Positions 1 to 7,107 of a stretch of DNA of 41,143 bases are shown piece after piece. Within the stretch, counting starts at the first letter, position 1. The number at the start of each line of letters is the position of its first letter. This DNA comes from Lactiplantibacillus garii. GTDB lineage: Bacteria > Bacillota > Bacilli > Lactobacillales > Lactobacillaceae. The notes under the pieces are model-generated. The model was given only the letters and a program-made list of their open reading frames with translations, was not told the DNA's origin and did no database searches. Made by a program: the position numbers and the translations under genes. Location of the stretch: NCBI RefSeq assembly GCF_003885105.1, contig NZ_QWZQ01000028.1:1-41143 (forward strand), written 5' to 3'.

Positions 1-211
1 AAATAAAAATAGTAGTATTCTAAACTATAAGACAAAGCCGGAATGTGTGGTATGTTTATAAAATTGCTTTGGTTTATTAAAACTATAATAAATTATACTA
101 TGAATGTTTTTGTATTCGTCACAGTATTTTCACAAAATCAGTTTAACTTATATTTATTGAGTTCAACCAAGTAGGGTTGAATAGTCGTCAGAACTTAGCG
201 AGGTGATTTTG
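1..211. other. AT-rich leader without a gene
   Basis: No open frame of interest is visible. Just before the first gene there is an inverted repeat TTCAACC (162-168) / GGTTGAA (175-181) with a 6-base loop, which could be an operator or a small hairpin in the leader. No convincing -35/-10 pair could be chosen among the many AT-rich hexamers. Confidence 0.4.
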
Positions 212-703
212 ATGCGACTAAAAGATTTAACAGGTGAAACCTTCAGTCGTTTGACGGTGGTTGAACGTGCCGAAAGTGCGCCCAACGGTAATGCCCGTTG
301 GTTGTGTCAATGTTCATGCGGTCGGCAGGTCGTTGTTGACAGTTACCGGTTGCGTAAGGGCATCACGAAGAGTTGTGGTTGTCTGCGAGCCGACGTCAGC
401 CGCAAAAATATTTTTGAGAACCCGAAGACCCGTAAAAATATGGGCCGCAGTGATAATTTACCACTGTACCAAGGAACGTCCGTTGACCGGTTAAAACCGA
501 ACAGTCGCAACCGCAGTGGGGTCATTGGGGTTTCGTTTGACCGCTGCTCTCAAAAATGGGTGGCCCGGTTGATGTACCGGGGGCGGTTGGTTTTGAACCA
601 ACAATTTGCTGACATGGATGACGCTATTTTAGCGCGGAAACAAGCTGAAGAACGCTACGTCATGCCCGTTCTAGAGGAATATGAAAAGAGTAGCACGGAA
701 TAG
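212..703 (+). CDS. AP2-domain protein with N-terminal Cys cluster, no HNH nuclease domain
   Basis: Small DNA-binding-type protein of 163 residues. The ATG at 212 is preferred over an in-frame GTG at 203 because AGGTG (201-205) sits six bases before it. The N-terminal half has a Cys cluster (CQCSCG near residue 34 and SCGCL near 57) like the zinc-binding part of phage and homing-endonuclease associated proteins. The C-terminal half (about 95-150: SGVIGVSFD, W-V-A-R-L, then an alpha-helical stretch) resembles the three-strand-plus-helix AP2/ERF fold. In bacteria AP2 domains are usually fused to HNH endonucleases; no HNH motif is visible here. It may be a homing-endonuclease remnant or a stand-alone DNA-binding protein. 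It is monocistronic, ending at a strong terminator. The domain assignment rests on pattern recognition only. Confidence 0.7.
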   Translation: MRLKDLTGETFSRLTVVERAESAPNGNARWLCQCSCGRQVVVDSYRLRKGITKSCGCLRADVSRKNIFENPKTRKNMGRSDNLPLYQGTSVDRLKPNSRNRSGVIGVSFDRCSQKWVARLMYRGRLVLNQQFADMDDAILARKQAEERYVMPVLEEYEKSSTE

Positions 704-715
704 TCGCGTACATAG

Positions 716-753
716 GATCCGGGAAGCCGTTTGGGCGGACCGGATCTTTTTTT
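716..753 (+). terminator. Rho-independent terminator after the AP2-type gene
   Basis: Stem GATCCGG (716-722) pairs with CCGGATC (740-746) and is followed by seven T (747-753). Confidence 0.85.
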
Positions 754-859
754 GCATTTAATTTCCCGGGAAATATTAGCCGGGGCGTTACAGTTGAGTT
801 GACTTAACAAACCGTTTAAACTTAATGCGCAGAATTAAAATTGAACGGAGGATTTTCCA

Positions 860-1654
860 ATGGAAATGGGATTAGAGCATAAACGGGTGTTAGTTACGGG
901 GTCAACTAAGGGGATTGGTCGCGCAATCGCCGAAGTCTTTGCGAAGGAGGGTGCCGACGTGGTGATTAACGGTCGGCGGGCGGAGACGGTTCAAGCCGTG
1001 GTTGATAAACTCACGGCGGATTACCCGGAAACGACGCCCGTCGCGGCTCCGTTTGATATTAGTGACCCGGATGAAGCGGCAAAATTGTTTAAGTTAGTTC
1101 CCACCGTTGACGTTTTAGTTAATAATATGGGAATCTTTGGGCCGATGGCGTACGCGGACATTGACGATGCCACTTGGGAACGGTTCTTTAAAGTTAACGT
1201 TTTATCCGGTAACCGGTTAGCTAAACACTACCTCCCCGCCATGCTGGCGAACGATTTTGGGCGAATTATTTTTATTGCCAGTGAAGAAGCGGTCATGCCA
1301 TCCGGTGAAATGCCGCAATATTCCATGACTAAGTCCATGAACCTGTCATTGGCTAAGAGTCTATCGAAGTTAACGGTGGGGACCCACGTTACGGTGAATA
1401 CCGTTATGCCGGGATCAACGCTGACGGAAGGGGTCCAACACATGCTAAACGAGATGTACGCGGACTCGGATTTACCAAAGAATCAGTGGGAACATGATTT
1501 TATGGTCAATCACCGGCCGTTGTCACAAATTCAACGGTTGATTCGTCCCGCCGAAATTGGCCGCTTAACGGTGTTTGTCGCGAGTCCGTTTGCGGGCAGC
1601 TTTTCGGGTGAAGCTTTACGGGCTGACGGTGGCTTAGTACCAACGCTTTATTAA
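860..1654 (+). CDS. SDR family NAD(P)-dependent oxidoreductase
   Basis: Classical short-chain dehydrogenase/reductase of 264 residues, cytoplasmic. Visible motifs are the dinucleotide-binding TGSTKGIG (13-20), the NNMG structural motif (88-91), Asn113, and the catalytic Ser141-Tyr154-x3-Lys158 (YSMTK), so the Asn-Ser-Tyr-Lys tetrad is complete. The substrate cannot be read from the sequence. An Arg-rich stretch after the first beta strand (NGRR, 37-40) suggests preference for NADP(H), which is an inference. CGGAGG lies eight bases before the ATG. The gene stands alone between two terminators and has no obvious partner. Confidence 0.9.
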   Translation: MEMGLEHKRVLVTGSTKGIGRAIAEVFAKEGADVVINGRRAETVQAVVDKLTADYPETTPVAAPFDISDPDEAAKLFKLVPTVDVLVNNMGIFGPMAYADIDDATWERFFKVNVLSGNRLAKHYLPAMLANDFGRIIFIASEEAVMPSGEMPQYSMTKSMNLSLAKSLSKLTVGTHVTVNTVMPGSTLTEGVQHMLNEMYADSDLPKNQWEHDFMVNHRPLSQIQRLIRPAEIGRLTVFVASPFAGSFSGEALRADGGLVPTLY

Positions 1655-1668
1655 GCTTAAAGATAACG

Positions 1669-1700
1669 CGTGTTCGGTAATTGACCGAACACGTTTTTTT
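1669..1700 (+). terminator. Rho-independent terminator after the SDR gene
   Basis: CGTGTTCGGT (1669-1678) pairs perfectly with ACCGAACACG (1684-1693), followed by seven T. Confidence 0.9.
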
Positions 1701-1760
1701 ATTCTCTTTTTACCGTTATTATGGGTTTTGGCCGACTAATTTGTTAAATTGACTCGCAAG

Positions 1761-1792
1761 TCATTGACTTACTGGTCAATGACGATTATGAT
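1761..1792 (+). promoter_or_regulatory. Promoter with overlapping palindromic operator of the ABC exporter operon
   Basis: A near-consensus promoter is visible: TTGACT (1764-1769), 17-base spacer, TATGAT (1787-1792). The -35 box lies in the left arm of a perfect inverted repeat, TCATTGAC (1761-1768) / GTCAATGA (1775-1782). A dimeric repressor bound there would block RNA polymerase. The TetR-type gene that ends the operon is the obvious candidate; that link is inferred. Confidence 0.75.
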
Positions 1793-1850
1793 TACTCCTG
1801 AAATTCAACGGTGCGGTGAACACCGCTAAAAGACGATGGGAGTGAGTTGG

Positions 1851-2771
1851 ATGACGGAACAAGTACCATTATTAAAAGTGAACCACTTACAAAAGCGCTT
1901 TGGAAAGTTTGAAGCGCTAAAAGACGTTGATTTTGCTATTTATCCGGGGGAGGTTTTTGGGTTTATTGGTCCCAACGGTGCCGGTAAGTCGACGACGATT
2001 CGAATTTTACTCGGGATTTTACGGGCGAGTGCGGGCACGGCCACCTTTTTTGGTCGGGACGTTTGGAAGGACAGCGTGGCCATCCATGAGCGCATTGCCT
2101 ACGTACCGGGGGACGTCTACTTGTGGCCCAACTTAAGCGGTGGAGAAATTATTGACTTGTTTTTGAAGTTAAACGGTGAAAAACACAGTTCCCGGACGGA
2201 CGCCTTGATCAAAAAGTTTGAATTGGATCCGCGGAAGAAGGCCCGGACCTATTCCAAGGGGAACCGGCAGAAAGTGGCACTCATTGCTGCTTTTTCGACG
2301 GACGCTGATTTTTATATTTTTGATGAACCCACCTCGGGACTGGACCCGTTAAACGAACAAACCTTCCAAAATGAAGTTCTCCGGTTAAAACAACGCGGTA
2401 AGAGTGTTTTGTTATCTAGCCACATTCTTTCCGAAGTTGAAAAAATGTGTGATCGGATTGGGATCATTCGCGAAGGACGCATCGTGGAAACGGGGACGCT
2501 TACGGAAATGCGTCACCTGACACGAACCACGGTGGACGTGCAAACTGTTCGGCGACTTGACGGGTTAGATCAGTTGGCTGGCGTCCACGGGTTAACCGTT
2601 AAAGATGGCACTAACCACGTTAGTTTGGCGGTTGATGCGGACCAGTTAACGACCGTGATCCAATTTTTGACTGCCCGGACACTCGTTAGCTTAACAACCA
2701 CGCCCCCCACGTTGGAAGACCTGTTTATGCGTTATTACGAAACGGATACACAACCAGCGGAGGGGAAGTGA
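1851..2771 (+). CDS. ABC transporter ATP-binding protein (exporter type)
   Basis: Nucleotide-binding subunit of 306 residues that should energise the membrane protein encoded next. Walker A GPNGAGKST (40-48), a degenerate signature YSKGNRQK (134-141) in place of LSGGQ, Walker B FYIFDEP (154-160) with SGLDP, and the switch His191 are all present. The Q-loop region reads YVPGD without the usual Gln, a variant seen in this exporter branch. A C-terminal extension from about residue 220 resembles the DUF4162-type tail of drug/antibiotic exporters. The start at 1851 is chosen because GGGAG (1838-1842) is well placed; the in-frame ATG at 1836 would lie upstream of that site. Translation is coupled to the permease. 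The exported substrate is unknown; drug or polyketide-like compounds are a family-based guess. Confidence 0.88.
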   Translation: MTEQVPLLKVNHLQKRFGKFEALKDVDFAIYPGEVFGFIGPNGAGKSTTIRILLGILRASAGTATFFGRDVWKDSVAIHERIAYVPGDVYLWPNLSGGEIIDLFLKLNGEKHSSRTDALIKKFELDPRKKARTYSKGNRQKVALIAAFSTDADFYIFDEPTSGLDPLNEQTFQNEVLRLKQRGKSVLLSSHILSEVEKMCDRIGIIREGRIVETGTLTEMRHLTRTTVDVQTVRRLDGLDQLAGVHGLTVKDGTNHVSLAVDADQLTTVIQFLTARTLVSLTTTPPTLEDLFMRYYETDTQPAEGK

Positions 2772-2776
2772 TTGGG

Positions 2777-4396
2777 ATGCACTTAACGTCAATTTTTCAA
2801 CGGAGCGGTTTATTGATCCGGTTTAACCTCAAACGGGACTGGGTCAAACTAGTTCTCTGGACCGTGATTATGGCGGGCTTACTAACGGTGATTGCGGCTA
2901 AATTTGATGGCATTTATAGTGACCAAACGGCTATTAATGAAATTGTTAAAACCTTAAAGACGCCGGCGATGGTTTCGCTATTTGGCGCGTTTACGGCCCA
3001 GCAGCCGTACACCACGGCAAAGGTGTTTGCTACCGAGATGGTGGTATTTATGGCGTTGTTTATGGTCGTCATGAATATTATGATTGCGGTCGCGACCACG
3101 CGGGGGGATGAAGACGCCGGCTTGCTTGAACTAGTTTGGGCACACGCGGTGGGCCGCGGTGCCCCGCTATTTGCCGGGGTAAGCGAATTGACCCTGTTAA
3201 ACGGCGTCATTGGCGTACTCTTTGGTGCGGGGCTTCAAGTTGCACACATGCCCGGGGCGGATACGGCGGGAAACTGGTTGATCGGCTTCGCGTTGGCCGC
3301 GCTGGGCTGGGCGTTTGGCATGGTGACCCTGTTGGTTGCGCAAATTGCCGATAATGCCGGTGGTACCACCATGTTAAGCTATACTGTTTTGGGCGTGATG
3401 TACGTCGCACGGATGGGCACCGACGTCAGTCACCCACACTTGACGTGGTGGATTCCGTTTGGTTGGATTGAAAAAATTGGGGCGTACCAAGCTAACCACT
3501 GGCTCCCCGTGCTAATGTACTTATTATTAGGATTAGTTAGTTTGGGATTCGCAACGGGGTTAAATTTACACCGCGACCTCGGTGCCGGACTACTCGCAAC
3601 GCGGCGGGGACGTCGGCGGGCCAGTGGTTGGTTACGCGGGCCGGCTAGCTTGCTTTGGCGCCAAGCGCGCGATTTAATGATTGCTTGGATCGTTGGTAAC
3701 TTAGTTCTGGGGGCGTCTTACGGCTCGGTCTTTAACACGATTGGTGACTTGGCGAAGAGTAACCCGATGATCAAACAATTATTAGGGGCGACCGCCCTGG
3801 CCGCGGCCAACCGGTTAGTGGTCAAAAACTTTATTGCGATTTTAGCGATTGTTATGGCCGTCGTGGCGCTGATTCCAGCCATCCAGTTGATGTTAAGGCT
3901 GGTCGGTGACGAGCGTAAGGGCTATCTACACCAAGTTGCCGCTACCGCGACGTCGCGGTGGCACGTCTGGGCGGCGTATAGTGGTTGGGCGCTGCTTACG
4001 GGTACGCTAGTCTTTGCGGCCGGTTTACTCGGGATGTATTTAATGGGACTAACAAATATGCACGATCCCATCGGTTGGCGAACGTATTGGCACGTATTTG
4101 CGGCGTACCTTCCCGCCATGTTGGTCATGGTCGCGTTTGCGAGTCTGCTGAGTGGATGGTTTCCTAAGTGGCGGTTCTTAGCGTGGGTCTGGGTCGCATA
4201 CGGGTTCTTTTCCCTGTACCTTGGCAATTTGATTGAGCTGCCCAAGTGGTCTAAGCACCTAACCCCGTTAGGTTTTGTGAATAAGGTTCCGGTAAAGGGT
4301 GTCGATTGGTCAACCAACTGGTGGTGCCTTGCGTTAACTGTGCTACTATTAATCGTAGCAGCAATTGGCTACCGGCGGCGGGATTTAGCCCAGTAG
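2777..4396 (+). CDS. ABC-2 type exporter permease, polyketide-antibiotic transporter-like
   Basis: Integral membrane protein of about 539 residues with two repeated halves of roughly six hydrophobic segments each, the layout of TnrB-like ABC-2 permeases annotated as polyketide antibiotic exporters. The two halves are joined near residues 275-295 by an Arg-rich cytoplasmic loop (RRGRRRASGW). The ATPase stop overlaps a GTG at 2768, but the ATG at 2777 has better spacing to GGAGGGG (2759-2765). It works with the preceding ATPase, and 18 bases separate its stop from the TetR gene. The unusually long permease together with TetR autoregulation fits a drug-responsive exporter; substrate unproven. 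Confidence 0.82.
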   Translation: MHLTSIFQRSGLLIRFNLKRDWVKLVLWTVIMAGLLTVIAAKFDGIYSDQTAINEIVKTLKTPAMVSLFGAFTAQQPYTTAKVFATEMVVFMALFMVVMNIMIAVATTRGDEDAGLLELVWAHAVGRGAPLFAGVSELTLLNGVIGVLFGAGLQVAHMPGADTAGNWLIGFALAALGWAFGMVTLLVAQIADNAGGTTMLSYTVLGVMYVARMGTDVSHPHLTWWIPFGWIEKIGAYQANHWLPVLMYLLLGLVSLGFATGLNLHRDLGAGLLATRRGRRRASGWLRGPASLLWRQARDLMIAWIVGNLVLGASYGSVFNTIGDLAKSNPMIKQLLGATALAAANRLVVKNFIAILAIVMAVVALIPAIQLMLRLVGDERKGYLHQVAATATSRWHVWAAYSGWALLTGTLVFAAGLLGMYLMGLTNMHDPIGWRTYWHVFAAYLPAMLVMVAFASLLSGWFPKWRFLAWVWVAYGFFSLYLGNLIELPKWSKHLTPLGFVNKVPVKGVDWSTNWWCLALTVLLLIVAAIGYRRRDLAQ

Positions 4397-4414
4397 CGGA
4401 AAGGAACGACTAAG

Positions 4415-5056
4415 ATGACGACTAAGGAAGTACCCAAGGATCCGCAAAAGGTTGCAAGAATTATGCAAGCGGCGCAACACGCGTTCGCCAAAGACGGGTA
4501 CCGGGACGCTAAAACGGACAGTATTGCGGCGGCGGCAAAAGTTTCTAAGGGCTTGATATTTCACTACTACGGCAGCAAGCAGGCCCTATACGTTGCCACG
4601 GTTCAAGCGGCGACGGCGACCATTATGGCGACGATCGACCCCAAGGCGTACGAAATACCCACAGACCTGGTCGCGTTGGTCGTTAATGGCACTAAGTACA
4701 AGAGTGAATTTGGGCGCAGTCACCCGGATGAAATGCAGGTACTGATCAACGCGTACGGTGAGGTGGACCAGTTGCCCGAAAAGGTCCAGACACAGATCAA
4801 GGCGTTGTATGAACAAAGTATTGCCGTGACGCGGACGATGATTGGACAGGTTTTAGATAAAATGACTCTGCGTCCCGGGTTAGACCGGGACGTCGTGATT
4901 GGCTTGATCATGGGAGTTTACAATCAAGTTTTTGCCGAGTTTCAGGCCCACATGGTTAAAAATCACGACGTTAAATCCATGGATGACGTCCAGTGGATCG
5001 TAGAACGGGCCAAGGCTTACATGGGTATTTTAGAGTACGGTTTTGCCGAAACGTAG
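4415..5056 (+). CDS. TetR/AcrR family transcriptional regulator
   Basis: Regulator of 213 residues with the N-terminal TetR helix-turn-helix (about 33-52; SIAAAAKVSKGLIFHYYGSK, with the typical Y-Y-G-S-K end). The remaining C-terminal part would be the ligand-binding and dimerisation domain. AAAGGA lies a suitable distance before the ATG. As the last gene of the exporter operon it most likely represses that operon through the palindrome at 1761-1782 and is released by an exported compound. That is inferred from gene order and the operator, not shown directly. Confidence 0.87.
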   Translation: MTTKEVPKDPQKVARIMQAAQHAFAKDGYRDAKTDSIAAAAKVSKGLIFHYYGSKQALYVATVQAATATIMATIDPKAYEIPTDLVALVVNGTKYKSEFGRSHPDEMQVLINAYGEVDQLPEKVQTQIKALYEQSIAVTRTMIGQVLDKMTLRPGLDRDVVIGLIMGVYNQVFAEFQAHMVKNHDVKSMDDVQWIVERAKAYMGILEYGFAET

Positions 5057-5110
5057 GTTGTTGAACGGAACGGCCACGGGCCTTGAACGCAGTACGCTAA
5101 GTGGGCGTTA

Positions 5111-5157
5111 AACCAGCAAGTTTTCCTAAACGGGGGAAGCTTGCTGGTTTTGTATTT
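5111..5157 (+). terminator. Terminator of the ABC exporter operon
   Basis: AACCAGCAAG (5111-5120) pairs with CTTGCTGGTT (5140-5149), with a T-rich tail (TTTGTATTT). The rest of 5057-5317 shows no gene. Confidence 0.8.
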
Positions 5158-5317
5158 AGTTAGGCCCTCAATTGATTGAATTTAAGGTAAGTTTCCCCGG
5201 CGGCGTTGCACCCCGCTATCTGATGGTTATTTAGAAAAGGAAATACTTTTTGGACCGTGGCGGGCTTAAAATTGTGGTAAGTTAGAGCTAAGAAATTAGA
5301 TGAGGTGAGGGACCGGG

Positions 5318-6859
5318 ATGGAATTGAATTTAACCGCTAAACAGCGTCAGCAATGGCAACGGCTGACGACCTTAATGGATGAAAATTTAATCACGCTTGC
5401 GGCGGAAGTGGACATGACGGGGCAAGTGAAGCCGGCCGTTTTAGAGGCACTGCGTCAGCGGCAATTGCCACAAACGGGGTTAGCCGATACTGATCGGCTG
5501 AGCCAACAAACCCTGTGTCTACTGGCCGTGACCCAGGTATCGGCTAGTTTGGCCACGTTGTTAGCCACCTGGTGGCAAGTGGCGGACGCCGTGCTCACTT
5601 TCGGCACCACGGCACAGCGCCAAACCTACTTGGATCAGTTGAAAATAATCGGGCTTCCCGCACTGGGCACGACCGGCACGCCGACTGCGGCGGTAACGGC
5701 ACTGCCAGTAACGGACGGTTGGCAGCTGACCGGTACGGTCAAGCACGTGGTAAATGCTGGCCGGGCCCAAACTTACTTGATCGTGGCGCAGACGCCGCCC
5801 AACGTTCCGAGTGCTTTTTTGGTTTCCGCAAACCACCCCGGGGTAACGACGGGTAACCCGCTAGAACCCTTAGGATTACCCGGGTTAGCCGTGGCCGACC
5901 TTGAACTGGATCAAGTCAAGGTGACGGCGACTGACCGGCTGGGGCAGATTGGTCAGGGCTTCCCAATCATGCAACGCGCGCAAGCCGTTGGACGCGGGTT
6001 GTTAAGTGCGGTAGTGGCGGGAATTTTGAACCACGCCGCGACCCAAATCAAACAATTAGCACTAGGTGAACAACCCCCGCTAGTTGAGCTGACCCCGTTA
6101 CTCGCAACCGCCCACGCGGTAGCACTTAGCGCACTGTCCGTAGCGGATCAAATTGACGCACACGTTCCGTTTGCGTCCGCGGCGGCACTAACGGGTTTTA
6201 ATGCTAGTCAGCAGGGCGTTGCCCAGTTAACGGCCGTGACTGGTTTAATTGGTGACTTAGCTTACAGTCGCCGCTCACCACTCATGGCACTGACCCGTGA
6301 CCTTCAAACGTTGCCCCTGTTGATGGGAACGCCGGCCGATTTAGCAACGGCGTTTGCAACGAGTCAGTTAAACGCCCCGGCGGCACCGGTTGACGGCGCC
6401 AAAGCTATCGAACCGGAACAACTTGCCGTGGCGGACCTGCACCGGGTCGTTAAAAAGCTGAATTTGACCAAGGACGTTCCGGTTAACGTGGGCAGCATTG
6501 CCACGGCTAAACGAATCGTAGCTTTAGGACGGGGGGCCCTGGACCCCGCCGTCCTATTGCAAGCCCAGCAACTGGCCAAGTGGATTGGAGCGGCCATCGC
6601 GGTTACTCAACCGCTGACGATGTTAGAACAGTTTAGCATTGATCAACAAGTTGGGGGTAACGCCATCCCGGTGGCTCCCGAAGTGCTGATCAACCTCGGG
6701 ATTTCCGGAGACGACCAGTACTTAGCCGGGATAACCGGTGCCCAGCACGTATTGTCCGTGAACCAGGATGCGACTGCCCCGATAATGGCCGCGTCCCAAC
6801 AAGTTTTTGTGGGAAAGGTCGCGGACTTTTTGGATGGGATGGTCGCCGCGTTAAACTAA
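5318..6859 (+). CDS. Acyl-CoA dehydrogenase-like protein fused to an ETF-alpha C-terminal FAD domain
   Basis: A two-part flavoprotein of 513 residues. Residues about 1-350 follow the acyl-CoA dehydrogenase plan: helical N-terminus, middle beta domain (about 113-210, containing DGWQLTGTVKHVVNAGRA) and helical C-terminal domain. Residues about 395-513 match the FAD-binding domain of electron-transfer flavoprotein alpha (DQQVGGNAIPVAPEVLINLG, GISG, then N-x-D-x-x-A-P-I near 482). Where typical acyl-CoA dehydrogenases carry the catalytic base in the Y-E-G-T motif, this protein reads L-M-G-T (Met336), so classical alpha,beta-dehydrogenation seems unlikely. No ETF-beta gene is nearby. GAGGTGAGGG precedes the ATG. 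It is separated by a terminator from the downstream flavoprotein reductase, so co-function is only suggested by proximity. It may act as an electron-bifurcating or reductase-type flavoprotein; function unknown. Confidence 0.8.
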   Translation: MELNLTAKQRQQWQRLTTLMDENLITLAAEVDMTGQVKPAVLEALRQRQLPQTGLADTDRLSQQTLCLLAVTQVSASLATLLATWWQVADAVLTFGTTAQRQTYLDQLKIIGLPALGTTGTPTAAVTALPVTDGWQLTGTVKHVVNAGRAQTYLIVAQTPPNVPSAFLVSANHPGVTTGNPLEPLGLPGLAVADLELDQVKVTATDRLGQIGQGFPIMQRAQAVGRGLLSAVVAGILNHAATQIKQLALGEQPPLVELTPLLATAHAVALSALSVADQIDAHVPFASAAALTGFNASQQGVAQLTAVTGLIGDLAYSRRSPLMALTRDLQTLPLLMGTPADLATAFATSQLNAPAAPVDGAKAIEPEQLAVADLHRVVKKLNLTKDVPVNVGSIATAKRIVALGRGALDPAVLLQAQQLAKWIGAAIAVTQPLTMLEQFSIDQQVGGNAIPVAPEVLINLGISGDDQYLAGITGAQHVLSVNQDATAPIMAASQQVFVGKVADFLDGMVAALN

Positions 6860-6910
6860 ACGGCATAAACTGGTGCGTAGTGACTGTTTCCACACACGAT
6901 AAGAAAAATT

Positions 6911-6954
6911 AACGCGCGAATTGCTCAGTTAAGGTTGAGTAGTTGGCGCGTTTT
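6911..6954 (+). terminator. Terminator after the ACAD-ETF fusion gene
   Basis: AACGCGC (6911-6917) pairs with GCGCGTT (6946-6952), with a partially paired interior (TTGCTCA / TTGAGTAGTT) and a short T run. Confidence 0.7.
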
Positions 6955-6980
6955 AAAGTTACCCCAACGGCCGATTTACA

Positions 6981-7084
6981 TTGTGAATATTTATCATAAT
7001 AAGCGGTAAGAAGTTGATTAATTTTTACATAAAGGGGTTATTAAGCTGGGAACGGCGTGTTACAATAAATGAATAAATTCACAA
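6981..7084 (+). promoter_or_regulatory. Possible Rex-type redox operators and -10 box before the secreted reductase
   Basis: TTGTGAA (6981-6987) and an imperfect ATCATAA (6993-6999), spaced by five bases, resemble the Rex consensus TTGTGAA-N4-TTCACAA with one base extra and two mismatches. A second half-site, TTCACAA (7078-7084), is preceded by TGAA at Rex spacing. A -10 like box TACAAT is at 7061-7066; no good -35 is visible. Assignment to Rex is tentative. Confidence 0.4.
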
Positions 7085-7107
7085 TATTTCATTTTTAGGG
7101 GGACTAG

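Noticed and set aside
1-703. Prophage end
   Set aside because: An AP2-type protein alone is not enough; no integrase, attachment repeat or other phage gene is visible.
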